From Alphaproteobacteria bacterium (GTDB taxonomy: Bacteria; Myxococcota_A; UBA796; CAJQPC01), in NCBI GenBank assembly GCA_020632795.1, contig JACKEV010000017.1:1-64000 (forward strand): a stretch of 64,000 nucleotides of DNA, read 5' to 3'. Shown one piece after another: positions 1-6,763 of the stretch. The translations under genes and the position numbers were made by a program. Numbering within the stretch: the stretch's first letter is position 1; each line of letters starts with the position of its first letter. The notes under the pieces are model-generated. The model saw nothing but the letters and a program-made list of their open reading frames with translations. It was not told the DNA's origin and did not search any database.

Positions 1-141
1 CACGTTGATGTAGGGATCCATCTTCACGTTGGTGATGCGGATGCCCCGCGCCTTGAGCAGCGTCCCGACCGCTGCCGCTGAGAGTCCCTTGCCGAGGGAG
101 GAGAGCACACCCCCCGTCACGAAGATGAACTTCTTACGCAT
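1..141 (-). CDS. pyrG: CTP synthase, N-terminal fragment (cut by window edge)
   Basis: This is the first 47 codons of CTP synthase, which makes CTP from UTP, ATP and glutamine in the cytoplasm. The visible protein begins MRKKFIFVTGGVLSSLGKG, the hallmark N-terminus of PyrG with its nucleotide-binding loop (GGVLSSLGKG), and continues to the conserved KMDPYINV segment at the window boundary. The reading frame is open to base 1, so the rest lies outside. The ATG at 141-139 matches the family start. The gene follows rpsI on the same strand but is separated from it by a strong hairpin (223-251), so it may be transcribed apart from the ribosomal protein pair. Identity is near certain despite the short fragment. 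Confidence 0.95.
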   Translation of the reverse strand, partial: MRKKFIFVTGGVLSSLGKGLSAAAVGTLLKARGIRITNVKMDPYINV

Positions 142-222
142 GGTGGTGCTGCTCCTGGATTTCTGGAGGTCTGACTATTGCCCCGGTCGCGCGATCGCCA
201 GGGCGGACGGCTTCGAAAGCGG

Positions 223-251
223 CGAGGGGGCCCCCGATGGAGGCCCCCTCG
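223..251 (-). terminator. GC-rich hairpin between rpsI and pyrG
   Basis: A perfect 10-bp inverted repeat, CGAGGGGGCC / GGCCCCCTCG, with a 9-base loop lies 25 bases after the rpsI stop codon. On the minus strand it is followed by a mixed sequence with only a short TTT, so it lacks a proper U-tract. It could terminate rplM-rpsI transcription, pause polymerase or protect the 3' end. The stem is seen directly; the terminator role is inferred. Confidence 0.55.
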
Positions 252-275
252 TGCGTGTGGGTCATCGCTGACCGA

Positions 276-671
276 TCAGCGCTTGGAGAACTGGAAGCGC
301 TTGCGGGCGCCCGGCTGACCGTACTTCTTGCGCTCGACGCGGCGCGCGTCGCGACGCAGCATGCCCGCCCGCTTGAGGGTGGTGCGGTCGTTGGGGTTGC
401 GGATGGCGAGGGCCCGGGCGATGCCGAGGCGGATCGCGCCGGCCTGACCCGACTTGCCGCCGCCCCGGACGGTGACGTAGACGTCGTAGTCGTCCGAGGA
501 TTCGGTCAGCGAGAGGGGCTGCCGGAGCACCATCTTGAGGGTGGCGCGGGGGAAGTAGTCGTCAAGGCTGCGGCCGTTGACGGTGATCTGGCCGTTGCCA
601 GGGCGGAGAAAGACCCGCGCCGAGGCTTCCTTGCGGCGACCGGTGGCGTACCACTGGGTGACGTTGCCCAT
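276..671 (-). CDS. rpsI: 30S ribosomal protein S9
   Basis: A 131-residue ribosomal protein S9, a component of the 30S head whose C-terminal tail reaches the P-site tRNA. The family N-terminal motif YATGRRKEASARVFLRPG, the internal VRGGGKSGQAGAIRLGIARA and the basic C-terminal end RKRFQFSKR are all intact. The terminal Lys-Arg that contacts tRNA is present. Length equals the usual about 130 residues. It follows rplM by 13 bases on the same strand, the conserved rplM-rpsI operon order, and should be expressed from the rplM promoter and leader. Confidence 0.98.
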   Translation of the reverse strand: MGNVTQWYATGRRKEASARVFLRPGNGQITVNGRSLDDYFPRATLKMVLRQPLSLTESSDDYDVYVTVRGGGKSGQAGAIRLGIARALAIRNPNDRTTLKRAGMLRRDARRVERKKYGQPGARKRFQFSKR

Positions 672-684
672 GTCGGGGATCTCC

Positions 685-1119
685 TCAGACGTTCTCAGGG
701 AAGGGCTTGGGCTGCTGGGCCTGGTGGGGATGCTCGGGGCCAGCGTAGACCTTGAGCTTCTTGATCAACGCCCGCCCCAGCCGGTTCTTGGGGAGCATGC
801 CCTTGACGGCCTGGCGGATCATGCGCTCCGGGTCCTTCTCGATGACCTCAGCGGCGGTGTTGCGCTTGAGGGATCCGAAGTAGCCGGAGTAGCGGTAGTA
901 CTCCTTCTGATCCAGCTTGCGCCCGGTCAGGCGGACCTTCCCGGCGTTGACCACGACGACGAAGTCGCCCGTGTCGACGTGAGGGGTGAAGATTGGCTTG
1001 TGCTTGCCGCGAAGGACGGTGGCGATCCGGGTAGCCATGCGACCGAGGACGAGATCCTCAGCGTCGATGACAAACCAGTCGTGCTTCACCTCTGCGGGCT
1101 TGGCGGAGACCGTGCTCAT
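685..1119 (-). CDS. rplM: 50S ribosomal protein L13
   Basis: A 144-residue ribosomal protein L13, an early-assembly protein of the 50S subunit. Recognisable family segments are DWFVIDAEDLVLGRMAT near the N-terminus, GDFVVVVNAGKVRLTGRK, YYRYSGYFGSLK, and AVKGMLPKNRLGRALIKKLKVY followed by HPHQAQQPKP at the C-terminus. Length is typical. It is first in the rplM-rpsI pair. Upstream on the minus strand are a -35 TTGACA (1219-1214), a 17-bp spacer and TAAGTA, then about 65 bases of leader containing a bulged hairpin. That arrangement would suit feedback control by L13, but this is inference. Confidence 0.98.
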   Translation of the reverse strand: MSTVSAKPAEVKHDWFVIDAEDLVLGRMATRIATVLRGKHKPIFTPHVDTGDFVVVVNAGKVRLTGRKLDQKEYYRYSGYFGSLKRNTAAEVIEKDPERMIRQAVKGMLPKNRLGRALIKKLKVYAGPEHPHQAQQPKPFPENV

Positions 1120-1151
1120 GAACTCACCGAGCTGTCAGAACTTGAAGGACA

Positions 1152-1178
1152 CCGACGGGCAACCGCGCGCCCGGTCGG
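1152..1178 (-). promoter_or_regulatory. Bulged stem-loop in the rplM leader
   Basis: In the untranslated leader of rplM the minus strand can fold as CCGAC-(C bulge)-GGGC, an 8-base loop, and GCCC-GTCGG. It lies 33 bases before the rplM start and just downstream of the predicted transcription start. Leaders of r-protein operons are often autoregulatory and L13 leader structures are known in other phyla. Homology to those has not been shown here. Confidence 0.45.
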
Positions 1179-1190
1179 GACAGACACCGC

Positions 1191-1219
1191 TACTTAGTGA
1201 AGGGGAAAGGCGGTGTCAA
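1191..1219 (-). promoter_or_regulatory. Probable sigma-70-type promoter of rplM-rpsI
   Basis: On the minus strand a perfect -35 hexamer TTGACA (1219-1214) is followed by exactly 17 bases and then TAAGTA (1196-1191) as the -10. The -35 and the spacer are ideal; the -10 is weak, which is common for GC-rich genomes. The expected start of transcription is near 1184, giving a leader of about 65 bases before the rplM ATG. Confidence 0.6.
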
Positions 1220-1266
1220 GGATCGGCCTGCGCGGGGGCCTCCGACGGGCAAGTGAGGAATCCACC

Positions 1267-1294
1267 TTGACGGTCTGTCCGCCCGTGGTAAGGG
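1267..1294 (+). promoter_or_regulatory. Possible promoter for the FYDLN-acid gene
   Basis: TTGACG (1267-1272), 16 bases, then TAAGGG (1289-1294). The -35 fits well and the -10 poorly. Position, 42 bases before the start codon of the plus-strand gene, and the divergent arrangement with the rplM promoter make it plausible. Confidence 0.3.
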
Positions 1295-1335
1295 TGGCGG
1301 CCAGTGGTCCTGGTCCACGTAGGAGGAGTGCTGCG

Positions 1336-1725
1336 ATGAGCGCAAGCAAAGCCCACCTGGGCAACCGCCACACCTGTTTCAAGTGTCAGACCCGGTTCTA
1401 TGACCTGAACAAGCCTGAGCCCCTCTGCCCCAAGTGCGGCGCTGACCAGCGGGAGAACCCCGCCCCGGATCCGCGTGAGCAGGTCATGGCCAAGTACAAG
1501 AGCAAGGGGCGCCCCAAGCCCAAGCCCAAGGCGAAGGCACCAGGCCGCGGTCGCCGTCGCGATGAAGAGGACGACGATTGGGAAGAGTCGGACGACGACG
1601 ACGACGATCTCGACGACCTCGACGAGGACGACGATGACGACGCCGATGATGACGACGATGACGACGACGACGACGAGGGGCTCAGCGACTTCGGGCTCGA
1701 CGACGAAGAGGACGAGGAGATGTAG
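1336..1725 (+). CDS. FYDLN-acid (TIGR02300-type) zinc-ribbon protein
   Basis: A 129-residue protein with a short zinc-ribbon head (CFKCQTRFYDLN at about residues 15-26, then LCPKCGAD), a basic Lys/Pro linker, and a long almost pure Asp/Glu tail from about residue 75 to the end. This head-plus-acidic-tail layout is that of the FYDLN-acid family, whose function is unknown. The four cysteines can bind zinc. The ATG at 1336 is chosen over an upstream in-frame one at 1213 because AGGAGG lies 9 bases before it. The tail is encoded by runs of GAC/GAT codons, a direct repeat prone to length change. It converges on truA with 8 bases between the stop codons. Confidence 0.85.
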   Translation: MSASKAHLGNRHTCFKCQTRFYDLNKPEPLCPKCGADQRENPAPDPREQVMAKYKSKGRPKPKPKAKAPGRGRRRDEEDDDWEESDDDDDDLDDLDEDDDDDADDDDDDDDDDEGLSDFGLDDEEDEEM

Positions 1726-1733
1726 GCTCCGGC

Positions 1734-2501
1734 TCAGCTCCTCGTGAGCGTCGCCGGGTAGTCCACCTCCACCAGATACAGCCCCGCCCCCGGCGCGGTG
1801 CGGCCTGCCAGGCTGCGATCGCGCCGGTCGATCAGCTCATCGAACCAGCTCGGCGGGCGCTTGCCCAGCCCCACGTCGACGGCTGAGCCGACGATGTTGC
1901 GCACCATGTGGCGCAAGAAGCCCTCCCCATGGACTTCGATGTGCAGCTCGTCGTCGACCTGGAGCAGCGCCATCTGATCCACCGTGCGCACCGGCGAGCT
2001 GGCCGAGCAGCCCGCTGCCCGAAAGCTCGTGAAGTCGAGCCGCCCCACCAGGCGGCGCAGCGCGTCCTCCATCGCTGAGACGTCCAGTGGCCAATGGATC
2101 GGCCAGCAGCGGCCCCGACGCAAGGCGGAGCGCCCCGGGCCGACCCGGATCACGTACCGGTAGCGCTTGCCTGTCGCGGAGAAGCGGGCGTGGAAGTCCG
2201 GCGGCGCCGGGGTGGCCTCCAGGCAGCTCACGTCGGGCGGCAGCAGGGCGTTGAGCCCGGCGAGCATGCGCTCGGGCGGCCGGTCGGCGTGGGCGCGGAA
2301 CGAGCAGACCTGCCCGAGGGCGTGGACCCCGGCGTCGGTGCGCCCCGAGGCGTGCACCGTGACGGCCTCGCCCCCGAGCAGCCGGCTCAGCGCGTGCTCG
2401 ACCACGTCCTGGATGCAGCGCCCCTGCGGCTGGCTCTGCCACCCGTTGAAGGCCGCGCCGTCGTACTCCAGCACGACCCGCCAGTTGGTGGCCGACGGCA
2501 T
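1734..2501 (-). CDS. truA: tRNA pseudouridine(38-40) synthase TruA
   Basis: A 255-residue TruA, which converts U38-U40 of the tRNA anticodon stem to pseudouridine. The catalytic aspartate motif GRTDAGVHALGQVCSF is at about residues 52-67, preceded by LEYDGAAFNGWQSQP at the N-terminus, and HMVRNIVGSAVDVGLGK is present near the C-terminus. Length matches the family (245-270). It is last in a minus-strand series, 10 bases after a large surface-protein gene, with a Usg-like gene further upstream. In E. coli usg and truA are neighbours, so this is a remnant of a conserved order with an insertion. Confidence 0.96.
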   Translation of the reverse strand: MPSATNWRVVLEYDGAAFNGWQSQPQGRCIQDVVEHALSRLLGGEAVTVHASGRTDAGVHALGQVCSFRAHADRPPERMLAGLNALLPPDVSCLEATPAPPDFHARFSATGKRYRYVIRVGPGRSALRRGRCWPIHWPLDVSAMEDALRRLVGRLDFTSFRAAGCSASSPVRTVDQMALLQVDDELHIEVHGEGFLRHMVRNIVGSAVDVGLGKRPPSWFDELIDRRDRSLAGRTAPGAGLYLVEVDYPATLTRS

Positions 2502-2511
2502 CCGAGGGCTG

Positions 2512-4932
2512 CTAGTAGTCGATCTTCACGCCCACGGTGACGGTCCGCCCCGTGAACGCGGTGTAGTCCTCGAGCATCTCGTTCCGGCTCCACTCCACCG
2601 TGAGGTAGGTGTCGTGGATGCCCCACCGCGCGCGGGCCAGGGAGGCGCGGTCCTTCTGGAGCCAGTCCAGCAGGATGTTCCCACCCAGGGTGTAGTGGTA
2701 GCCCAGGAAGTCGCCGCCTTCGGCGTCCATCTCGAACAGGGTGTCCACCGTGGGGGTGCCCGTGCGCTCGCGCCACAGCCACCAGTCGATGCCCGCGCCG
2801 GCGAAGGGGACGATGGGCTGGCCGTCGAAGAAGTCCAGCCGCAGCGTGCCCGAGAGCGACAGAGGCAGCGCGGTGAGCTTGGTGTCCTCACCGGTGGCGT
2901 CGAGGGTGCTGATGGCCAGCTCGCTGCCGGACTTGCGGATGAGCCCGAGCCCGGCGTCGAACTCCAGCACGCGCCAGAGCTGGATACCGGCCTCCAGGTC
3001 CAACGTGCGGTGCCCGGACGCGCCGTAGGCGGTCTGGAAGCTGCTGTCCTCGATCAGCACGCCGCCGACCCGCACCTCCGCGGTGCGGTCGATGCGCTGC
3101 TTGCCCTCGTCGTCCCGATGGCCCTTGACCCGCAGATCGTCCTCGGCGTGGGCCAGCGGCGAGACCAGCAGCAGGCCCAGGCCCACCGCCCAGCGGCGGC
3201 GGGTGAGCATCGCCCCAAGCCCCAGCAGGGCCAGGGCGAAGGTGCCGCCCCCGGTCGAGGCACAACCGATGCCGGTCGGCCACTTGGAACACTCCGACGC
3301 TCGGCAGGTCTCCGATGGAGCCGCTGACCACACGTCGCTCATGGAACCCTCCGTACCTGCGTCATCGATCACACGCGCAGCAACATAATAGGTCACGTCG
3401 TTGGTCAGCCCGGTGATCTCCACCTCGACGTCGAGGTCGACGTCGGAGACGGTGGTGTTGACCGGGCTGGTGATGTCGGTGTCATCGCCCTCGTAGTCGG
3501 GCCCGCCGCTCTCATGGTCGTCCGCGGTGAACTCGACGGTGGTGATGTAGAGATCCACGCTGGCGATGTCGCTGATCCCGGTGGCCGCGACGGTGACGAT
3601 GAGCTTGCCGTCCCCCACCGCGACGTCGGAGATCTCGGCCTGGGGCGGCGGGTTGTCCACCGTGACGTCCACCGCGTCGTGGCCCGTCAGCCCCCCGTCA
3701 TCGACCTCGACGTACAGGCGGTTGACGCCCTCGGACCAGGTGTCGTCCACCTGGAGGTCCACCGTCTCGGTGCCGTCGTCGTCGACAGAGCCCTCGCCGG
3801 CCGCGGCGCTGTTGTCCCCCACCGTCACGGTGTAGTCCCCGCCCAGGTCCGTGGTGAAGGTGAGGCTGACGGTGTCGCCATCGGAGACCGAGGCGGTGGG
3901 GGCGTCGGTGATCTCCACCCAGGGGTTCTCGGTGAGGACCAGCACGTCGCCGCCCTCGGTCCCTGCGAGCAGGTAGCCGTCCACCGCCGCCATGTCGCTG
4001 ACCGCGCCCCAGGTGCTGAGGTCGATCTCCTGGAGCAGCTCGTCCCCCACGGTGAGGTTGTCGCCGCCGAAGTCGTAGAACCAAACCGCCCCGGCGGAGG
4101 CGTCGGCCGCCGCGAGCCAGGCGCCCGCGACGTCCAGCTCCAGGGCGGTGACCTGGGCCAGGCCGTCGGTGCTGTCCAGGAGGATGGAGAAGTCGTTGTT
4201 CTGGCCGCCGGAGAGGCTGTAGCGGATGATCCCGCCCTGCCCTTCGTCCGCGAGGTAGACCCCGGACGTGCCCCAGGTCACCACGTCGGCCCAGTCCCGG
4301 CTGGCGAGGTTCTCGGTGGAGATCACCGCGCTGGCCGTGGAGGTCTGCATGCGGCTGATCTCGTCGTTGCCGTGCAGCACGAGCAGGTAGCCGTCGCTGC
4401 CCGTGGACAGGCCGGTGGAGCGGACGAAGCCGCTGCGGCCGAACGCCCCGGAGAGCCCGTCGGTGGCGGTCTCCAGGGTGTCGGCGTCCAGCTCGTAGCC
4501 CTCCAGGGCGCTCTCCCCGTCCACGATGGCCCAGGGCACGTCGTTGACGTAGGCGACCCCCTTCACCTCCCCCAGGCCGAGGTCGGCCGAGGAGCCGCTG
4601 GCGACGTCGCGGTCGCTGTCCACCAGCAGCTCGGCCACCTCGCCGGAGGTGCACCCCACCAGGATGTGCAGGGTGGAGGTGGAGGTGTCCGACCGCAGAG
4701 CCAGATCCGCAGGGTCCGTGCAGGGCGTGTTGAGGTCGACCTCCCAGCTCTGCAGGTCGAGCACGCGCACGCTGCTGCCCGCGATGACCGCCGCGATCGA
4801 CCAGTCGCTGTCGGCCACGATGCGGGTGATGTCCGTGCTGGCGGCCTCGTCCAGCTCGGCGGCGACCCGATCGGGCAGCGCGAAGGCGTCAGCAGGGAGC
4901 AGCGCGATGCCGAAGGCGAGCCATGCGCTCAT
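2512..4932 (-). CDS. Surface protein: propeller/Ig modules, MYXO-CTERM-like segment and C-terminal outer-membrane barrel
   Basis: An 806-residue exported protein without a recognised named homologue. The start chosen (ATG at 4932) gives a Sec signal peptide MSAWLAFGIALLPADAFA; an ATG 20 codons earlier lacks one. Residues about 20-360 are repetitive beta-rich sequence with repeated tryptophan/glycine turns, like a beta-propeller. Residues about 360-545 are Asp/Thr/Val-rich modules resembling Ig or fibronectin-III domains. Residues about 553-580 form a MYXO-CTERM-like unit: a Gly-Cys pair (TGIGCASTGGG), a hydrophobic helix, then RRR. Directly after it, MLTRRRWAVGLGLLLVSPLAHA (in parts) reads as a second signal peptide with an AHA cleavage site, and residues 597-806 look like an outer-membrane barrel ending in Tyr. 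There is no stop codon between the two halves. It may be a gene fusion, or two proteins made from one message. Neighbours: Usg-like upstream, truA 10 bases downstream. Confidence 0.75.
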   Translation of the reverse strand: MSAWLAFGIALLPADAFALPDRVAAELDEAASTDITRIVADSDWSIAAVIAGSSVRVLDLQSWEVDLNTPCTDPADLALRSDTSTSTLHILVGCTSGEVAELLVDSDRDVASGSSADLGLGEVKGVAYVNDVPWAIVDGESALEGYELDADTLETATDGLSGAFGRSGFVRSTGLSTGSDGYLLVLHGNDEISRMQTSTASAVISTENLASRDWADVVTWGTSGVYLADEGQGGIIRYSLSGGQNNDFSILLDSTDGLAQVTALELDVAGAWLAAADASAGAVWFYDFGGDNLTVGDELLQEIDLSTWGAVSDMAAVDGYLLAGTEGGDVLVLTENPWVEITDAPTASVSDGDTVSLTFTTDLGGDYTVTVGDNSAAAGEGSVDDDGTETVDLQVDDTWSEGVNRLYVEVDDGGLTGHDAVDVTVDNPPPQAEISDVAVGDGKLIVTVAATGISDIASVDLYITTVEFTADDHESGGPDYEGDDTDITSPVNTTVSDVDLDVEVEITGLTNDVTYYVAARVIDDAGTEGSMSDVWSAAPSETCRASECSKWPTGIGCASTGGGTFALALLGLGAMLTRRRWAVGLGLLLVSPLAHAEDDLRVKGHRDDEGKQRIDRTAEVRVGGVLIEDSSFQTAYGASGHRTLDLEAGIQLWRVLEFDAGLGLIRKSGSELAISTLDATGEDTKLTALPLSLSGTLRLDFFDGQPIVPFAGAGIDWWLWRERTGTPTVDTLFEMDAEGGDFLGYHYTLGGNILLDWLQKDRASLARARWGIHDTYLTVEWSRNEMLEDYTAFTGRTVTVGVKIDY

Positions 4933-5027
4933 GGGCGGACCTCTTCCGGAGACAGGTATGGCCCTCGGATGCAATCCGCGTGCCAGCCCCACATCGACGC
5001 GATGACGGGTGTTGCCGGTACCGACGC

Positions 5028-5080
5028 TGACATCTTGTCAATCGGCCACTTGATGACCCTACGGCCACGACAAGCTGTCA
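5028..5080. promoter_or_regulatory. Two TGACA-N3-TGTCA-type dyads upstream of the surface-protein gene
   Basis: The 145-base gap between the Usg-like gene and the surface-protein gene contains TGACA-TCT-TGTCA at 5028-5040 and a near copy, GACA-AGC-TGTC, at 5069-5079. Their centres are 40 bases apart, about four helical turns. The first dyad overlaps a minus-strand TTGACA (5041-5036) that could be the -35 of the downstream gene. Repressor binding is a reasonable inference; no regulator is identified. Confidence 0.4.
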
Positions 5081-6085
5081 CAGCAGGTCATGCAGCATCA
5101 TGTCGGCGACGAGGGCCACCGCGTTGGCCGCGGTGAGGCGGGCCGGGTCGGCGCTGGCCCAGAGGTGGGCGCCCAGCCCACCCAGATCCGCGCGGACGCG
5201 GCCCACGGCGATCCGGGCCTGCTCGTTCTGCGCGCGGGGGGACAGCCGGCGGGGCTCCCGGAGCCGCACCGCCGGGTACTCCTCCAGGGCCACCTTCAAC
5301 GGATCGATGGCGATGGGGGTGGTGGCCAGGATGTTCAGCGACAGCCCCATGCCCGAGAACATCGGCGCCACGGCGACGGAGAGGGCGACGCGGCGGGGGT
5401 CGATGCCGAGGATGCGCGCGGCGTCGGCGGCGGCCCGCAGCTCCACGTCGGTCCAGTCGTCGGCGGGGCCGTCTCCCCACCGGGGCAGCAGGTCGAAGGC
5501 GAGGCCGTGGGGGAAGACGACCCGCGGCGGATCCTTGCTGTTGAAGGAGGAGACGACCTGGCCGGACAGCTCCTCGACGCCGCGGCGGCCGGCGGTCGAG
5601 GCGGGCAGGAGCGCGGTCCCCCGCAGGCCGGCCAGCTCCACCTGGGTCGCGGCGGCGGCCCCGATGGCGGCGACGGTCAGGGCCAGAGGCCCGGGAGAGC
5701 GGACCACCCGCAGCTCCCGCACCGCCTCCAGCTCCACCGGGTTGATGCCCAGGGCGACGAGGGGGACCTGAGCGTCCTCCGCCCAGATCCCGGCCAGGTC
5801 CACCACCATGCAGCCCGCGTCGGCCAGCTCGCGCAGCGCGTCGTCGGCCGCGCCCCGGGGCAGGGCCGCGAAGGCGAGGTCCACGCCATCGAGGCTCTCA
5901 GGGGTGAGGTCGACGACCTTGTGGGCGCGATCCTTGAACATGAGGGTGTCGGTGGTGCTCGCCCGGCTGGCGATGGGGACGAGCCGTGCGATGTCGAAGG
6001 GGGCGCGGGCCAGGGTGGCCAGCAGCTCGGTCCCGATGACGCCGGTGGCGCCGATCACGGCGACGTTGAGCCCGTATTCGGACAC
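5078..6085 (-). CDS. Usg-like protein: aspartate-semialdehyde dehydrogenase homologue lacking the catalytic cysteine
   Basis: A 335-residue protein with the fold of aspartate-semialdehyde dehydrogenase: an N-terminal Rossmann loop VIGATGVIGTELL, VVDLAGIW, and the second-domain start LLPASTAGRRGVEELSGQ. The catalytic cysteine of true ASD sits in an NPNC motif; the matching stretch here reads VVRSPGPLAL, with no cysteine. The substrate-binding Arg and catalytic His of the RVPVFxGHS motif are replaced (VAPMFSGMGLS). It is therefore unlikely to reduce aspartyl phosphate. E. coli Usg is an ASD-family protein encoded beside truA, and truA lies two genes downstream here, so a Usg-type role fits best. 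The function of Usg itself is not established. It follows tsaB by 41 bases. Confidence 0.8.
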   Translation of the reverse strand: MSEYGLNVAVIGATGVIGTELLATLARAPFDIARLVPIASRASTTDTLMFKDRAHKVVDLTPESLDGVDLAFAALPRGAADDALRELADAGCMVVDLAGIWAEDAQVPLVALGINPVELEAVRELRVVRSPGPLALTVAAIGAAAATQVELAGLRGTALLPASTAGRRGVEELSGQVVSSFNSKDPPRVVFPHGLAFDLLPRWGDGPADDWTDVELRAAADAARILGIDPRRVALSVAVAPMFSGMGLSLNILATTPIAIDPLKVALEEYPAVRLREPRRLSPRAQNEQARIAVGRVRADLGGLGAHLWASADPARLTAANAVALVADMMLHDLL

Positions 6086-6126
6086 AGGAACTCCTGGGGT
6101 GCGTGATGCCTGCGTTTAACCCGCAG

Positions 6127-6759
6127 CTACCGGGTGGGGAGCCGGGCGTCCGCAGACCGGATGTAGTTGAGGCGGACGGCCTCGGGGGCCACCGCCTGGG
6201 GGAGCCGGGCGCGGCCGAGCCGGGCCACGGTGAGCGCGGGGCTGTCCCCAGCCCCCTCGGCGACCACGCCGCCGGCCTGCTCCACCAGCGCCCGCCAGAC
6301 CAGGGCACCCTCGCCGGTGGCGACGAAGGGGCGGTCGGCCAGAGCGACGGCCTGCTCCGGGGGGAGGTCCGCCTCGGGGCCGATGTGCTCGCCGACCCGG
6401 AGCGCCACGTAGGCCCGCCCCTTGCGGCCGTCGAGCATCGCGAGGACCCGCTCGCCCTCGACCCCGCGCGCGCGCGCCTCCAGCGAGGAGACCGGCACGA
6501 CCGGGCAGCCTCGGGCCATGGCCACGCCCAGCGCGGCGGCGACGCCCACCCGCAGCGAGGTGAACGCGCCCGGCCCCACGCTGACCGCGACCCCGTCGAG
6601 GCGGTCGACGGTGGCCAGCAGCTCGGCGAGCGCGGGCGCGAGCAGGGCGTCGGCACCTCGGGTGACCCGGGCGGACCAGAGCTGCGCGGCGTCGGAGAGC
6701 AGCGCAGCGCCGATGACCGGCCCGGCGGTGTCCAGGCCCAGGATGGTCGGAGCGGTCAC
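6127..6759 (-). CDS. tsaB: tRNA threonylcarbamoyladenosine biosynthesis protein TsaB
   Basis: A 210-residue TsaB, the partner that activates TsaD in forming t6A37 on ANN-decoding tRNAs. The N-terminal ILGLDTAGPVIGAALL is the ASKHA phosphate-1 region, and VSVGPGAFTSLRVGVAAALG matches the family GPGSFTGLR signature. Length is slightly shorter than the E. coli protein (231). Its stop is followed 41 bases later by the Usg-like gene and its start lies 4 bases after the rseP stop. tsaD is 13 kb away in the same window, also on the minus strand. TsaE and TsaC were not seen here. Confidence 0.93.
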   Translation of the reverse strand: MTAPTILGLDTAGPVIGAALLSDAAQLWSARVTRGADALLAPALAELLATVDRLDGVAVSVGPGAFTSLRVGVAAALGVAMARGCPVVPVSSLEARARGVEGERVLAMLDGRKGRAYVALRVGEHIGPEADLPPEQAVALADRPFVATGEGALVWRALVEQAGGVVAEGAGDSPALTVARLGRARLPQAVAPEAVRLNYIRSADARLPTR

Positions 6760-6763
6760 GCGG

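Noticed and set aside
1194..1382. 62-codon minus-strand frame with a signal-peptide-like N-terminus
   Set aside because: It overlaps the ribosome site and start of the FYDLN-acid gene and the promoter region, has no ribosome site of its own, and its tail is Arg/Pro-rich.
1570..1715. GAC/GAT repeat as a possible satellite or CRISPR-like array
   Set aside because: It is in frame and codes for the acidic tail typical of the FYDLN-acid family; there are no spacers or a regular repeat unit.
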